From positions 3,485,502 through 3,549,501 of the forward strand of contig NW_003314268.1 of the NCBI RefSeq assembly GCF_000143415.4: 64,000 nt of DNA, given 5' to 3'. How positions within the stretch are numbered: the stretch's first letter is position 1; every line of letters starts with the position of its first letter. Below are positions 12,320-23,161 of this stretch, piece after piece. The notes below the pieces were generated by a model. That model worked only from the letters and a program-made list of their open reading frames with translations. It was not told where the DNA came from and did no database searches. The stretch comes from Selaginella moellendorffii (Eukaryota; Streptophyta; Lycopodiopsida; Selaginellales; Selaginellaceae). The position numbers and the translations under genes were made by a program.

Positions 12320-12969
12320 CTACAAAAACGAAGAAACTCTCGAGCAAAGAAAGATCTCCAGGTAAGCCAAAAGATCGAAGTGAAGTCTGTAAATCCCATT
12401 TCCATTCGTAAGCCTCTAGGCGGTTAAGTTTAGTATCGGGAAAGAAAAAAAAAAGTAATAAAAGGTAAGAGGAATTCTAGCCGGAGATTTGTGCGGCTTG
12501 CATTTTTTGGTTCGCGAAAGCACACTCAAGACATACATTTCTTAACAAAGGTGTATAGGAGAAATACGATCACTCCTTTTGGGGGGATGGCGGAAGCGAT
12601 CCATCTTACCTAGTGTTTTGACAGTGCGACAGGGGTGCAACATCGTGAATGTCCATAAAATCTTTTCAATAAGAAAAATTACCTCATGGTTCAATACCAT
12701 TATAGCTGTCAAGGTTAATGTAATTCCTTGCAGCCAATCCGTTGGTAGGACTCATTTCCACACTTTCTGCTGGAGATCCAAAAGTATTGTACCTCTTCTG
12801 CCCCAGCCAGTCCTGGTTTTGGAGGAGTAGAAAACAAAAGCAAGCAAGCATTCTTCAAGCAATTCCACCATCACTGCTCTAGTGTTTAAAGTATTAAGCG
12901 AACGTACAATACCGTACAATAGACAAAAAGTCTCTATGACTTGACTAAATACATTTTTTGAAGGGAGTC
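12320..12969. other. Intergenic region after DUF639, no gene seen
   Basis: Contains the likely 3' UTR of the DUF639 gene. The part up to about 12510 is still recognisably shared with the downstream truncated copy (cgggaaa...aagtaataaa and the agatttgtgcg block). The remainder, up to the minus-strand F-box stop codon at 12970, has no coding signal. Confidence 0.6.
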
Positions 12970-14298
12970 TTAATTGCAGGAAACAGCTTGGATTGAGTCT
13001 CTGAGCAATCGTATTCTTAACTTGGAACCGTCGCCATGTTGTGTACATCTCCTTGACTGCACCGCAGAGGCCCTCGGTTGTACCCCTCTGTCCAAACGTT
13101 CCTGCAGAATGGAGCACGAGGACGCCCTCAACTTGTTTAGAAGTTGTTCATCAGGAACGCCCGCCACTTCGAGAGCTCGTAATGCTGGACACTGCTTGAC
13201 AAGTGAAGCCAGCATCTCCTCCAGCCCCGAGCCTTTGTTGTCTTCGATGTAGATTTTTGTCAGCTTGTAACATGGAAGCTCGACCTCGTGGCTGGAGAAC
13301 AACTGATCCGTCTCGGAACACTTCCACGGATGGCAATCGCAACATCCACTTATTGTCAGCTCCTTGCATTCCCTCAGCTGCGGCAATACCAGTATCAGCT
13401 TGGCAACCTTGTGCGCACAATATCCTCCTGTCAGGCATCCATGGCTTTTCAGCCTTACGCACGCAAAGTGTCTCCTGTCCACAGCTGCAGCCGTTCGAAA
13501 TCCAGACGAGTAGAGATCTAGACTCTGCAGTGGGCTGCCTAGGTCCAAGCTAACAAGCTCTTGGCAAGAACCAAGTGAGAGACGCTTGAGACGCGGAGCT
13601 TTCAGCTCCAGCTTCATGCAATCACCTACAAAAGCAGCCTCCAGATCTGGAAAGTCCAACTTAAAATCCCCGCCAGCTTCTGCCTCCAGCCGCAACTCTC
13701 TCAACCTTGCTGAGCGCAATAATCCATTGAACCCAAACATCTCCGCCTCCAGCCTTTCCAGCCTTGGACACGAATCCAGAAGCTGCTGAAGCTCAACACC
13801 AACGACCTTCTTGAGCATGCAGCAAGTGAGGGCCGGAAATGACAGCGCCAGCATCCTCTCAGTGCTCCCACAGCCATGTCTCGCCATCTCACGAACCTCA
13901 ACCCTGGCTAGAGACATGTATTTGAGCTTAGAACACTTGAAAAGGCACCCCAGATCAAAGGGCTTGTCTGGTTCCAACACGCCACCATCTATAGTGATCT
14001 CCTCGAGTCTGTCGCTTAAACCCACCAGCCACGAGTAATCACTGCCCAAATACATGTCGATGCTAAGCCTCCGGATCCGACCCAGCTCGAGACCTCCTCC
14101 TTGGAAAGCCGGCCACTCCAGTGGGCAGTCGATCGACACATCCAGTCCAACCTCCTTACCAACTCGATTCCACCTCTTACAAACCAAGCAGTACCCGGCA
14201 TAGTCCTTGCCACCTTTGTTACTCACGCGCGAGAGGATATCATATAAAACTTCATCCGGCAGCCTCTCGATTGCGCTCCTGACCTTTTTCGCTTCCAT
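12970..14298 (-). CDS. F-box / leucine-rich-repeat-like protein
   Basis: Probable substrate adaptor of an SCF ubiquitin ligase. It is a single-exon frame of 442 aa starting at ATG 14298; the open frame extends upstream without another ATG. The N-terminal F-box is visible as IERLPDEVLYDILSRVS and YCLVCKRWNRVGKEV. It is followed by degenerate leucine-rich repeats: GLELGRIRRLSIDMYLG, LSDRLEEITIDGGVLEP, CSKLKYMSLARVEV, LLDSCPRLERLEAEMFGF, SARLRELRLEAEAGGD, APRLKRLSLGSCQELVSLDL and LPQLRECKELTISGCCDC. The tail (from about residue 410) is Arg/Ser-rich and has no LRR character. The F-box identification is firm; the substrate is unknown. Confidence 0.8.
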   Translation of the reverse strand: MEAKKVRSAIERLPDEVLYDILSRVSNKGGKDYAGYCLVCKRWNRVGKEVGLDVSIDCPLEWPAFQGGGLELGRIRRLSIDMYLGSDYSWLVGLSDRLEEITIDGGVLEPDKPFDLGCLFKCSKLKYMSLARVEVREMARHGCGSTERMLALSFPALTCCMLKKVVGVELQQLLDSCPRLERLEAEMFGFNGLLRSARLRELRLEAEAGGDFKLDFPDLEAAFVGDCMKLELKAPRLKRLSLGSCQELVSLDLGSPLQSLDLYSSGFRTAAAVDRRHFACVRLKSHGCLTGGYCAHKVAKLILVLPQLRECKELTISGCCDCHPWKCSETDQLFSSHEVELPCYKLTKIYIEDNKGSGLEEMLASLVKQCPALRALEVAGVPDEQLLNKLRASSCSILQERLDRGVQPRASAVQSRRCTQHGDGSKLRIRLLRDSIQAVSCN

Positions 14299-15029
14299 TA
14301 GAATGACCTTATTTTTTTCTTTCAATACCTATGCCTACGTTGAAACCGTGTTCGATTCTAGCCACCGGAACAAAATCGATCTTTTCGCCGGGCAATCTAC
14401 AACCGTTGGATTCATCGAGCACTTATCTCTCATAAGAAGCTGCATAACCGGGTGAGAGAAGAGCCAGGTTTTGGTGTAGGAGGCCTCCCTGCGACGCATG
14501 TTTTGCAACGCGGCTGTACCTGCGTCAAGTTACACGTTAGCTCCGGATAGTTTTGCAATTGTATAGAGGACCTTGCTAGGAACGACAGGCCTTGATGTTT
14601 TGTTGCTCCCGAGCCAACCAATGATACCATCAAAATGCTGGCACGGGAACAGAAGCGTTAAAAGTGTGATGAACACCAGCAGCCTGGACGACAACAAAAC
14701 GCGAGTGAGAACTCCACTAACCCTGGCGATGGCTGACTAGGAGAGCTTCAAGCATTGCCATGTGGGCAAGCCGCGAGGTAAACAGGTCGATGAAGAAAGA
14801 AAGAGGATATACCTGCCAAGTTAAGCAGTGCGAAGACAGTATCAAGCCGCCTATCCCTTTTGCTATGAGGAGATCATCATCATGCATCCTTTCCTCTTAG
14901 AAGCTATGTTACCTAAGACCTGCACCCAACAAATTATCATACTAAATAATCATACTGAGCACCACTATAGCAGAAAGCCCTCTGTGCCATCGTGGTTTTC
15001 TGGTGCTAAGTATGATTATTTAGTGTCGA
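14299..15029. other. Intergenic region, no gene recognised
   Basis: 5' flank of the F-box gene, then sequence in which the C-terminal exons of the decayed LMBR1-like gene would be expected. I could not match any frame here to the expected C-terminus. Confidence 0.4.
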
Positions 15030-16140
15030 ATTCTCACACTTCTTCCTTATAGATTCTCTTTTTCGCGCTCGACAGCAAACTTGGCCTGCACAGCTTAGTT
15101 CCCAAACAGGAAGAAACCTGATCCGCAGCAAAGGGAGCCCAAGAATTTTGGACGACGTTGAATCTGCAGCAAGCATATGACGCGGCCGAGTTAATCGCTG
15201 CAAACAGTGAATGAGCTTGCTGGAAACCATGTAAACATACCTTGTGGAGCATAAGAAGTATGATGACCATGATGTTGAAAAGAAACGAGTTCACGAGCGT
15301 GCCTTGGTACCTACAGTTTCATTAAAAAGAAAAGCACTACATTCTAGGAATTCACGCTTAGAAATGGCATCGACAGCAAGTACCCCAAGAAGACTTGGTT
15401 GAGAAACGTAAATATTTCGTACCCGAGAATGCCAAAACAAGCTTGAACTGTAAGAGCCCAGGATGTGTCTGCCCAGCAGTGGAATCACCACAGAAGAAAC
15501 TTAATAGAAAAACTACAAAGGTACCTTCTCCCTCCGTGGGAATGCCTGGTTCAGAGCTCGAGCATCGTCTCCAAAAACGGCAAGCTCCTGAATCGAACTC
15601 ACCATGTTTTTCCGTTTCTGTGCGCAGTGGCCCTTGGATTCACATTTTTCCGAAACTTCCGTCCTTTCTTCCCACCTCTCTCTTCGCGTTGGAGAGCTTG
15701 CCTCAATCAGTCGCCTCCTGCAAAGCCATCACCTTGAAGAAACGAAAACAGAATCGATGCAAATACCTTTACGTATTGAGTCTGTTTTTGGTGAAAGCAA
15801 ATATGAGGTCCATTCCTACACCTCCAAAGAACATGTACAGAAGGCCTTTTCAAGTTACCGTGAGACTATTGATGCGTAAGTCGGGAAACATCCACACACA
15901 CACCACGTTGTTTTCACCAGAGATCCAGAACGTAAAGGCTGCACACTGTCACACAACATTGCCAGATCAATGAAGGAATAAAAGGCTTACCAACATTGGA
16001 AGATAGAGCAGGAAACAAGCACGGAGCCGCATAGCCAATCACAGCTTCAAGCAATCACGTAAAAAAGAGTTTAAGAACGAAAGATGGAGAAGAGCTCCTT
16101 ACCATATAGACTGTGAGGAGTAGCGCTCTTTTATCCTGGA
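15030..16140 (-). pseudogene. Decayed LMBR1-like (LIMR family) membrane protein gene
   Basis: Reading the minus strand in mixed frames recovers the landmark blocks of plant LMBR1-domain proteins in correct order. These are QDKRALLLTVYM (end of the first cytosolic loop and next membrane segment, about 16135-16100), FFGGVG followed by LIFAFTKNRL, ERGGKKGRKFRKNV with GDDARALNQAFPRRE, a hydrophobic stretch with FLNQVFLGYLLSMPFL, and LVNSFLFNIMVIILLML (about 15250-15300). The blocks are in different frames and separated by stops, and the N-terminal membrane segments and C-terminus were not found. The family is 9-TM and related to lipocalin-interacting membrane receptor. Intron-like gaps remain, so this is a DNA-level relic rather than a retrocopy. 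An expressed gene with a heavily altered structure is possible but less likely. Confidence 0.6.
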
Positions 16141-16352
16141 AAACCACAAAGAAGGAAGAAAGGTTTTTTAGATCGTGGAGGAAGAGAAACTTAAGAAACT
16201 CTACAGTCGATCGGGAGCGAGAGGCTCTTCTCCATAACCAGCGGCAATTGGCAACCCTGGAAATTCTTCTCTTTTCTTTAGAAACGCGAGGTGTGATGTG
16301 ATCTCAGGTGGGAGCATGTTTGCAAGAGCATTCGCAACGTAGCCTAGTCATG

Positions 16353-17305
16353 CACTTTTTCGCTGACGGAGGAGACATGGTTCTAGAGGCAGCAGAGCCG
16401 CAGCTCTCGACAAGGACGCTCGCGGGAGAGGTGGTGATTGGCGACTACACTCAGCTGGAAAAGGCATCGAAGGCGTGAGAGTTGAGGGAATCGGTACCAA
16501 TGTCGCTCTCATGAAGGTACCTCCATGATTTTTCTCTCTTATACGTTTCTGCAACTACAGGAGCTAAGTATTCCTGCTGTAAACTGTGGGAGGGAGCCAC
16601 TCAAGGCAGCAATGCTTTGTCCGCTCTTCTCGTATATACTTCATAGGTCATTTTTGTTTTCCACTCGTGGCATGAGTCGCTGTGCTATTAATCCATGCGG
16701 AGATTGGGTCCGATATCTTCCACCGCTTCTTCTCCGTGTCATCGTCTTGTACATTCCCTGGCTGCGCTACAGCTCTAAAGGCAAACGGGACCACGAGATC
16801 GTCGTCCCACCACCAGCCAAAGCACACTAGTACTGCCGGTGTGATCCAAGCGGCAAACATCTTCCTCTTGACGATTCGCGCCTCGGCTCCAGAGTTTCAT
16901 GGGTGTTGACTTTTTTCTCTACAGGCGGCCGATCAGCGATTCTGGGAGGACTGCCGCTGGTTCTAGCGGTGCTGCCACTCCGCTGGATCGCCCTTTTGGT
17001 GTTCTTGGATATGCAAATGCACGTACGAAGCGAGAGCTCACTGAAAGAGCGGTGGAACAGCATTCCCGTTGTTTCTGTGCGAGTTGCGGACCAGCACGAT
17101 CATCAGTCGCAGCTCCAAAGACGAAGAACTCTCCAAAAGAGACAGAAGAAATCCCATTTCCATTTAGTCTAGTATCGGGAATCGAACCAGGTACCCATAG
17201 TTTTTGGAAAAAGTAATAAAGGGTAAGAAGAAGAGATTCGAGCCCGAGATTTGTGCGTGCGCAGTGTTATAGCCGAGGAAGACCCACAGCTTGCATTTTT
17301 TTGTT
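16353..17305 (+). pseudogene. Truncated tandem copy of the DUF639 gene 3' half
   Basis: Base-level similarity to 11241-12510 begins abruptly at cactttttcgctgacgga and continues through the last exons, introns and 3' UTR. The copy keeps the introns (gtacctccat...caactacag, then gagctaagtattcc), so it arose by DNA duplication, not reverse transcription. Several short deletions remove parts of exons, one between short ggag repeats, and the frame is broken soon after the start (a stop near the AFTER-TQLEK block). The two C-terminal hydrophobic segments are still recognisable. There is no promoter or 5' half. It ends about 250 bp before the start codon of the ArfGAP gene, so it may now form part of that gene's 5' region. 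Confidence 0.87.
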
Positions 17306-17552
17306 TTTCTAGGGTTTGTGGAGATCAAGGCAATGTCTTGAAATGGCGGCCTCGTTGCGCGTGGCAGATCTTAGGGCGTCTCGAGGAGCGTGGATCCGAA
17401 GGCGCTAAGCGCGCCGTCGCTCTCTTTCTGGCGCGGTCGCCTCTTCCTTTGTCATCGGCTACAGTGGGGCGCCATTGACTCTCTCTGCCAGGGGCTAGGT
17501 TTTCTCGCGTGATGCCGGAGGGGAGCTGACGCAGTGCGCGGCGGGGGAGCAA

Positions 17553-20476
17553 TGGCGAGCCGGGTCAAGGAGCAAGAGAAGAACGAGAAGATTATCCGGG
17601 GCCTCACCAAGCTCGCGGAGAATCGCAAATGCATCAACTGCGGAAGCCTGGTATGTCTCAGATTCCTTGCTACTGCAGGAAATTTTGTCTTGTTGAAGCG
17701 GATCTGTGGCTCACGAAGGGTTTCTCGCTGTTTTTCAGGGTCCTCAGTATGTCTGCACGAATTTCTCTGTGTTTGTGTGCACTACTTGCAGCGGGATCCA
17801 GTAAGTGTGAATTTCTTCCCATTTTTTTTCTTCATCCTTGCATTGCTGTGTTTTGCAGCCGGGAATTCACTCACCGGGTAAAGTCGATCTCCATGGCGAC
17901 TTTCACTCCAGCGGAAGTGTCTGCTTTGCAAGCTGGTGGCAATCAAGTAAGAGAAACTGTTTTAAACAGACACTTGCGCTTATGATGCTTTGTATTTTGC
18001 CAGCGTGCACGAGAAACTTATCTCAAGGAGTGGGATTCATCACGGCAGTCTCTGCCAGATACAAGGTTGCAGAGATCTTAATAGCTGTCCTAGTGTTTGA
18101 TCTGTTTGTTTTTCAGCAACCCAGACAAGCTTCGGGATTTTATCAGAGCTGTGTATGTGGATAAAAGGTTTTCTGGGGACAGAAGAGGACGATTGGTAAG
18201 AATGCTTTTTGTCTTTGTGCTGCATTTTTTTAATTCCATTTGTCTCAAACGTATAGAGTGATGGAGAAGATACATTTGACTCTCGCAAACAGCAGCCGGA
18301 TCGCTCCAGATATGGTCAGAGTCCCTCGTACGATGATCGCAATGACGACCGCCGGTACACTAACAGACCAGTATCTCGTGGTTCAGACCGGGGTTTTGAT
18401 GACAAGATGAGTCCTGCCAGGTTTGATGAGCGTGATAGATACGAGAAGGGCTACCAGGCTGACAAGGATAGGGACAGGGATAGAGATAGACGGTATGACG
18501 AGAAAGACAGGCGTTTTGATGATCGTGATCGACGGTATGAGGACAGAGATAGAAACTATGATGACCGGGATGGTGGGAGGCGCTATGATGATAGAGATCG
18601 GCGATATGATAGACGATACGACGAGCGAGAGCGGAGATACGATGATCGGAGATACGAAGAACGAGACCGGAGATATGATGAACGAGAACGTTATGAAGAT
18701 CAAAGGAGGGGGGATGATAACCGCAGATCATCGGAGGACCTTGACAAACGATTCAATCGACCGCCTAGTTATAGGGGTGGAGAAACTCCTCCTATGCGAT
18801 CTGTCAGAGACATCTTGGGAGACGACGTGCCAAAACTACGAGTGGAAGATGGCTCACGCTCGAACGGACGAGCGGAAGATAACACCGAAAGTCCTCATTC
18901 CGTCAGCAGCTCACAGGTAATCACTCGTATTTCTGACTCTTGTACTGATTTGTTTTGTTGGTAGCAGGGCGATGGGCGTTTGCGTTCGTTCAAGTCTTTG
19001 GATGGGATGGGCAATGGAACTCCAAAAGCAGCTGTAGCTGCTCCTCAGCCAGCCATTTCGGAGAGCTTGATAGACTTCAGTGCGGACTCAGAGCCTCCGA
19101 AAGCTGACACAACCACAGCTACAGGGTTTGATCCTTTTGCTGAGCCTCCAAAACCAAACACAGCATTTGATCCCTTTGCCACGACTACTGCGGAGCCTCC
19201 GAAACAAAATGCACCTTTTGACCCTTTTGCTACGTCTGGGCCTCCGAAATCTAGCCAAAACGTGCCGTTCGATCCCTTTGCTACGTCTCAGCAGCCCGCC
19301 CTCGTAACTTCCTCCAGTGATGGATGGGCCTCTTTCGATTTATCTCCTCCTAAAGTCCCCGCAGCACCTCCGGCTCCTACAGATTTTTTCCAAGTAATGG
19401 ACGTCCCAGTCCCGGTACAGGGAAAGTCGACTGGAGGATGGACTAATCCGCCACCAAATGGTTTTCAGAGTTCGCAGCCAGTCCAGAGTTTCCAGCCAGT
19501 CCAGCCAGTCCAGAGCTTCCAGCCAGTTCAGAGTTTTGAACCAGTTCAGGTAAGGCAATTTCTCGCGAACAAAGTTTCTAACGGGCTTGTCACCCAGGAA
19601 ACATGGAGCGCTCAGCCGCCGCAACAGCGCCAGCCTCAGCCACCTCCACCTCAAGCACCAGTGGTTAATGGATTACAACAACAGAGGCGTGAAATTGCAG
19701 AGGTACTTCCAAATATTTCTTGCAACTTTAGCTAGCTAAGTTCGTTTGTTTTTCGGCAGGATCTTTTCTTCTCGCCGCAAATGCCTCCCTACAATGTAGG
19801 AGGAATGCATATGCAGATGAGATATCCCCCACCTCCACAACCTCAACCACACCATTTTGGAGCAGGCATGCCGCCGGTATGCGTATCAAAATTCAGTTTG
19901 TGCTCGTGTTGATGAATTTGCTCCAGGGAGCCATGCCTTACGCTCAACAACCTGCAAGAACGAAAAGCAATCCGTTTGATCTGCCTGGCGATCCCAGTCA
20001 AAGCGTACGTTAAGTTGGCTCTTACTGGCTGTGACAAAGCGGGATTTATCTTACAGTTTCCAAGCATGGCTCCTCTCCAATCTGCTTTACCTGGCTTCAA
20101 CCAAGGCCCCGTAGGTGCTCCACCACCACACTGGCAGCAGCCGGGAATGGCTCCTCCTCCGTCACTTCTGCCATCGTTTCCGCCATCATCTTTCCCTCCA
20201 TCGATGCAAGGCAAGAGAGAATGGCTAGCTCTGTTTTCCGGGATCTAAGTGTTTCAAATACCTTTGTGTTTAGGTGCTGGAGGATTTCCTCCGCAGCAAA
20301 TGCCTGGTCATATGATGCCACCACCTCCGTAAGTCGTCTTTCACAAGCTAGAAACTCTCTTATCTCGTTCTTCTCTTTTCAGGCAAGCTCGCGGGGGGTT
20401 TGGAAACCCGCAAGGCTTCATGAACGGCGGTGCTTTCCCCGTGCAACCCGCGGCCGGGGGAAATCCATTTGGTTAG
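17553..20476 (+). CDS. ArfGAP-domain protein, AGD14-like
   Basis: GTPase-activating protein for Arf-type small GTPases in vesicle traffic. The N-terminal ArfGAP zinc finger is clear: KCINCGSLGPQYVCTNFSV followed by FVCTTCSGIHREFTHRVKS, with CxxC pairs 16 residues apart and the catalytic Arg in GIHRE..THR. Then FTPAEVSALQAGGNQRARE, ETYLKEWD and DKLRDFIRAVYVDKRF. The middle is an extremely charged Arg/Asp/Tyr repeat region (RRYDERD-type units), then ESLIDFSADSEPP and four FDPFA motifs. These motifs resemble adaptor- or clathrin-binding peptides. Next come a QPVQSF repeat and a Pro/Met/Gln-rich tail ending in NPFG. AGD14-type proteins share this layout. Multiple short introns; stop at 20474-20476. 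Confidence 0.87.
19474..19552 (+). repeat. Coding minisatellite (QPVQSF units) in the ArfGAP gene
   Basis: Tandem units related to cagccagtccagagtttc encode repeated QPVQ/SFQPVQ. The number of units probably varies between alleles. No frame disruption is seen. Confidence 0.75.
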
Positions 20477-21008
20477 AGCGCGACGATCGACGAGCGACGC
20501 AAGCAATACATATATAATCAACGAACGCATCGGTTAGTGAGTGACTTGGAAGAGAGTGTGAGAGGGAATGAGAGCGCGAGAGAGTGAGCGACGAGTAAGA
20601 GAAAGCGTTTGAGAGACTCTCTGCGAGAGGCCATCTCTTTTGTGGAATAACGTGAGAGCTATTTGCTTGTTTATTTCTTCTATGTAGGTGGAGGAAAGAG
20701 ATTGGAACCAAAGAGAGCTCTCTAGCTCCAAAAATTCCAGTCTGGTTCCTCCATTTACTACCTTTACAAAAGCAACGAAGAAGATTCTATGAAGACGAAA
20801 AAGATATCCATGGGATCTTTATGCATGGCCGCTCTCCACGTGGCATAAATTTCTTTGCAAAATATTCCCAGGGCTATGAGGCGGCACTGCGATCGATCGG
20901 TGCGCTCCTCCTCTTCGCGCTCTCGGTGAGTCTCTTGCTCGATCGAGGAAACGTGATCTTAGTGGCTACATTTTTCCAGCTGAAATCCCCTCGAGGCGCG
21001 CGAGAAAT

Positions 21009-22423
21009 GCTATCGCTGCCGCCATCGCTGATTTCTAGCTGGTGGCACGACGCGGCGCAATCCAAGACATGGATCTTTACTGCGCTTGGCGGTGCCTACA
21101 CCGCGATCTCGCTCTGGGCTCTCGTAAGAAATCTCCAAAAGAAATCTCCCTTCTTGTTTTACTCTGCCTTCTTTAGGTGCAATTGATTCGAATCGAGCGG
21201 AGGGTCCCGGAGTATGGATGGACGATCCAGAAGCTCTTCCATTTGCTCAACTTCGTCGTGAATGGAGGTGCGTAGCTTGCTCGCTGGCTATCGACTGTTT
21301 CATTCACGTACTTTTCTACAGTTCGAGCCATAGTTTTTTATCTGTGGACTCGGGTTTCATCACTTCCACTGGTATGTTCCAAGTTACACCTGACAATGTG
21401 TTCTTCATTCTTTGTTTTTTCGTAGGTGGTGCAATCCATCCTTGTCGATCTCCCTGGACTCCTGTTCTTCACAACGTACACGCTCTTGATCTTGTTTTGG
21501 GCCGATATATATCACCAGGTGAGCGAGGACTGAACAAACGAAGAATTCATTGGGTTTTTGTGTACAAAGGCTAGAAGTATCACCGCGGAACACTTCCGCA
21601 CGGTGTTTGTCGCGATCAATGTCTGCGTCTACGTCATTCAGGTGAAGCACTTTGTACTTTCTTATGCTTCGTTTCACGTAGTGCTCTACTGACTTCCAGC
21701 TTATTCTGTGGATTGTTTCGCTCTGGATTCCCAAAGTTGCTGAGAAAGTTTTGTCGACAATCCTATTTTCTGGTACTTATTTCCTTTGTGGCTGCTTTGG
21801 AAGCACTGTATACGACAATGTTTTTGTTCTTTCCTTTGCAGCTATCTCACTTGCAGCAGCCATTGGGTTTTTGCTCTATGGTGGACGGTGAGTCTAACTC
21901 TTATCGACTAAAACAACGTAATGCTCTACTCTGCCGCTTCCAGCCTGTATTGCATGCTTCGAAGGTTTCCAGTGGAGTCCAAGGGGCGCGAAAAGAAAAT
22001 CCGTGAGGTCAGCAATGGTTGAAAACCTTGGAAACGCTCGTGATCATCTTTCGTTCCCAGGTTGGAGCTGTGACAGGAATATGTTCCATCTGCTTCGTCA
22101 TAAGATCTGTTTTTGTGAGTGAATTTTCTACATGTTTTCTAAGCGTCACTCCAAAGCTCCTCTTCAACAGGTTGCGTTCTCGGCTATCAGCAAGAGCAAC
22201 AGCCTGGATGTCACTGATCATCCCATCCTAAACGCAATTTATTACGGGGTATCTATCTTTTCTTTTCCCTTGCAACTTCTCATTTTTGGTATCTTTTCCT
22301 TCTTTGTTTTTTCAGGCTGTAGAAATCTTACCATCGGTTCTTGTTCTTTTCATCCTGCGGAAATTGCCTCCCAAGCGCCCGCAGCCCCTGCTCCACTTCG
22401 CACTCGACGCCGGATCGCCATAG
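21009..22423 (+). CDS. TOM1/TOM3-like seven-transmembrane protein (THH1/TOM1/TOM3 family)
   Basis: Family of vacuolar-membrane proteins named after Arabidopsis TOM1, a host factor for tobamovirus replication; its normal cellular role is not settled. Conserved blocks in order are [130 protein letters not shown] and [15 protein letters not shown]. Length and TM pattern fit the family. Introns are about 50-65 bp. The chosen ATG (21009, [15 protein letters not shown]) aligns with the family N-terminus. An in-frame upstream exon with ATG at 20821 could add about 50 residues but may be 5' UTR. Confidence 0.87.
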
Positions 22424-22524
22424 CTTCTTCCTTTCGCGACAATTTGTGAGTATAGTTTTTCTAGATTACTTTGTTATATACAAGAGGCGCAGCTGTAGAT
22501 CTATCGATCTCCTTCCAGATCGAA

Positions 22525-22929
22525 CTAGAAGAGGTCGAAGTGATGGTGACGAAGTAGGCAGTAGACACAGACGAGCTGCTGGGATATATAAACGAACACG
22601 GCCATGGAGATGCTCATCAGAAGAACATCGGTCAGGTCCCCTTTCTTCCGGGTGGAGAAGAGGAATTTGCTCAGCTCGGACAGCTTGGTGGCGATCATCG
22701 GCTTGAGGTGTTGGAGTGGTGGAGAATTAGGTGCCGGATCTCGCTTCTCAGCGGCAGCGCTGGTTGGGATCTCGTCGCATTTGCTACTTTCCTTACCAAT
22801 GGAAGATACCTGAGCGGAGATTTGCCTGGGAAGAGCTAGATTCGTTCTGGAGCTCCCGAAAGCTTGGAATCTGTGGAGAGTAATTGAGGAGATCATGGAG
22901 GGAAGCTCAGCGCAGACGAGCGAGGCCAT
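22525..22929 (-). CDS. Small Ser-rich protein with a C-terminal membrane segment (134 aa)
   Basis: Frame from ATG 22929 (MASLVCAELPSMISS) to TAG 22525. The first about 45 residues are Ser/Arg-rich with few acids, resembling an organellar transit peptide. The middle is hydrophilic (EKRDPAPNSPPLQHLKPM). The C-terminal part is KLSELSKFLFSTRKKGDLTD followed by a hydrophobic helix LLMSISMAVFVYISQQLVCVY. I do not recognise the family. It is convergent with the TOM1-like gene and nearly abuts its stop (102 bp). A plastid or mitochondrial small membrane protein is a guess from composition only. Confidence 0.6.
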   Translation of the reverse strand: MASLVCAELPSMISSITLHRFQAFGSSRTNLALPRQISAQVSSIGKESSKCDEIPTSAAAEKRDPAPNSPPLQHLKPMIATKLSELSKFLFSTRKKGDLTDVLLMSISMAVFVYISQQLVCVYCLLRHHHFDLF

Positions 22930-23161
22930 TCCAATTCGACTTCTTTCTCGCGAGAAAAAGTGAGAATGGAAAGTAGAGATAGCGTGTCGTGTCACAGTGT
23001 AAAGTGATGATATGTAAAGTTTAGGGTTTCAAAGTAAAAGGTCGACGAACCCACGTGGCAATAACGAATATCCTACCGCACAAATTAAAGTTTTTTAGGG
23101 TTCTTGCTTGACTATGGAGAAAGCGAAGCTATGGTGGGTGCGATCCAACTGATACGCAGGG

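Noticed and set aside
15395-15973. 192-codon plus-strand frame
   Set aside because: It overlaps the minus-strand LMBR1-like relic, and its composition shows no protein family or codon-use signal.
16353-17305. A second functional DUF639 gene
   Set aside because: It lacks the 5' half and promoter, and has multiple deletions and stops.
18360-18731. Hydrophobic and His-rich minus-strand frames in the ArfGAP gene
   Set aside because: Shadows of the Arg/Asp/Tyr repeat coding region.
22525-22995. Longer start for the small membrane protein at 22995
   Set aside because: The upstream extension begins at a GTG codon, not ATG; the first ATG is at 22929.
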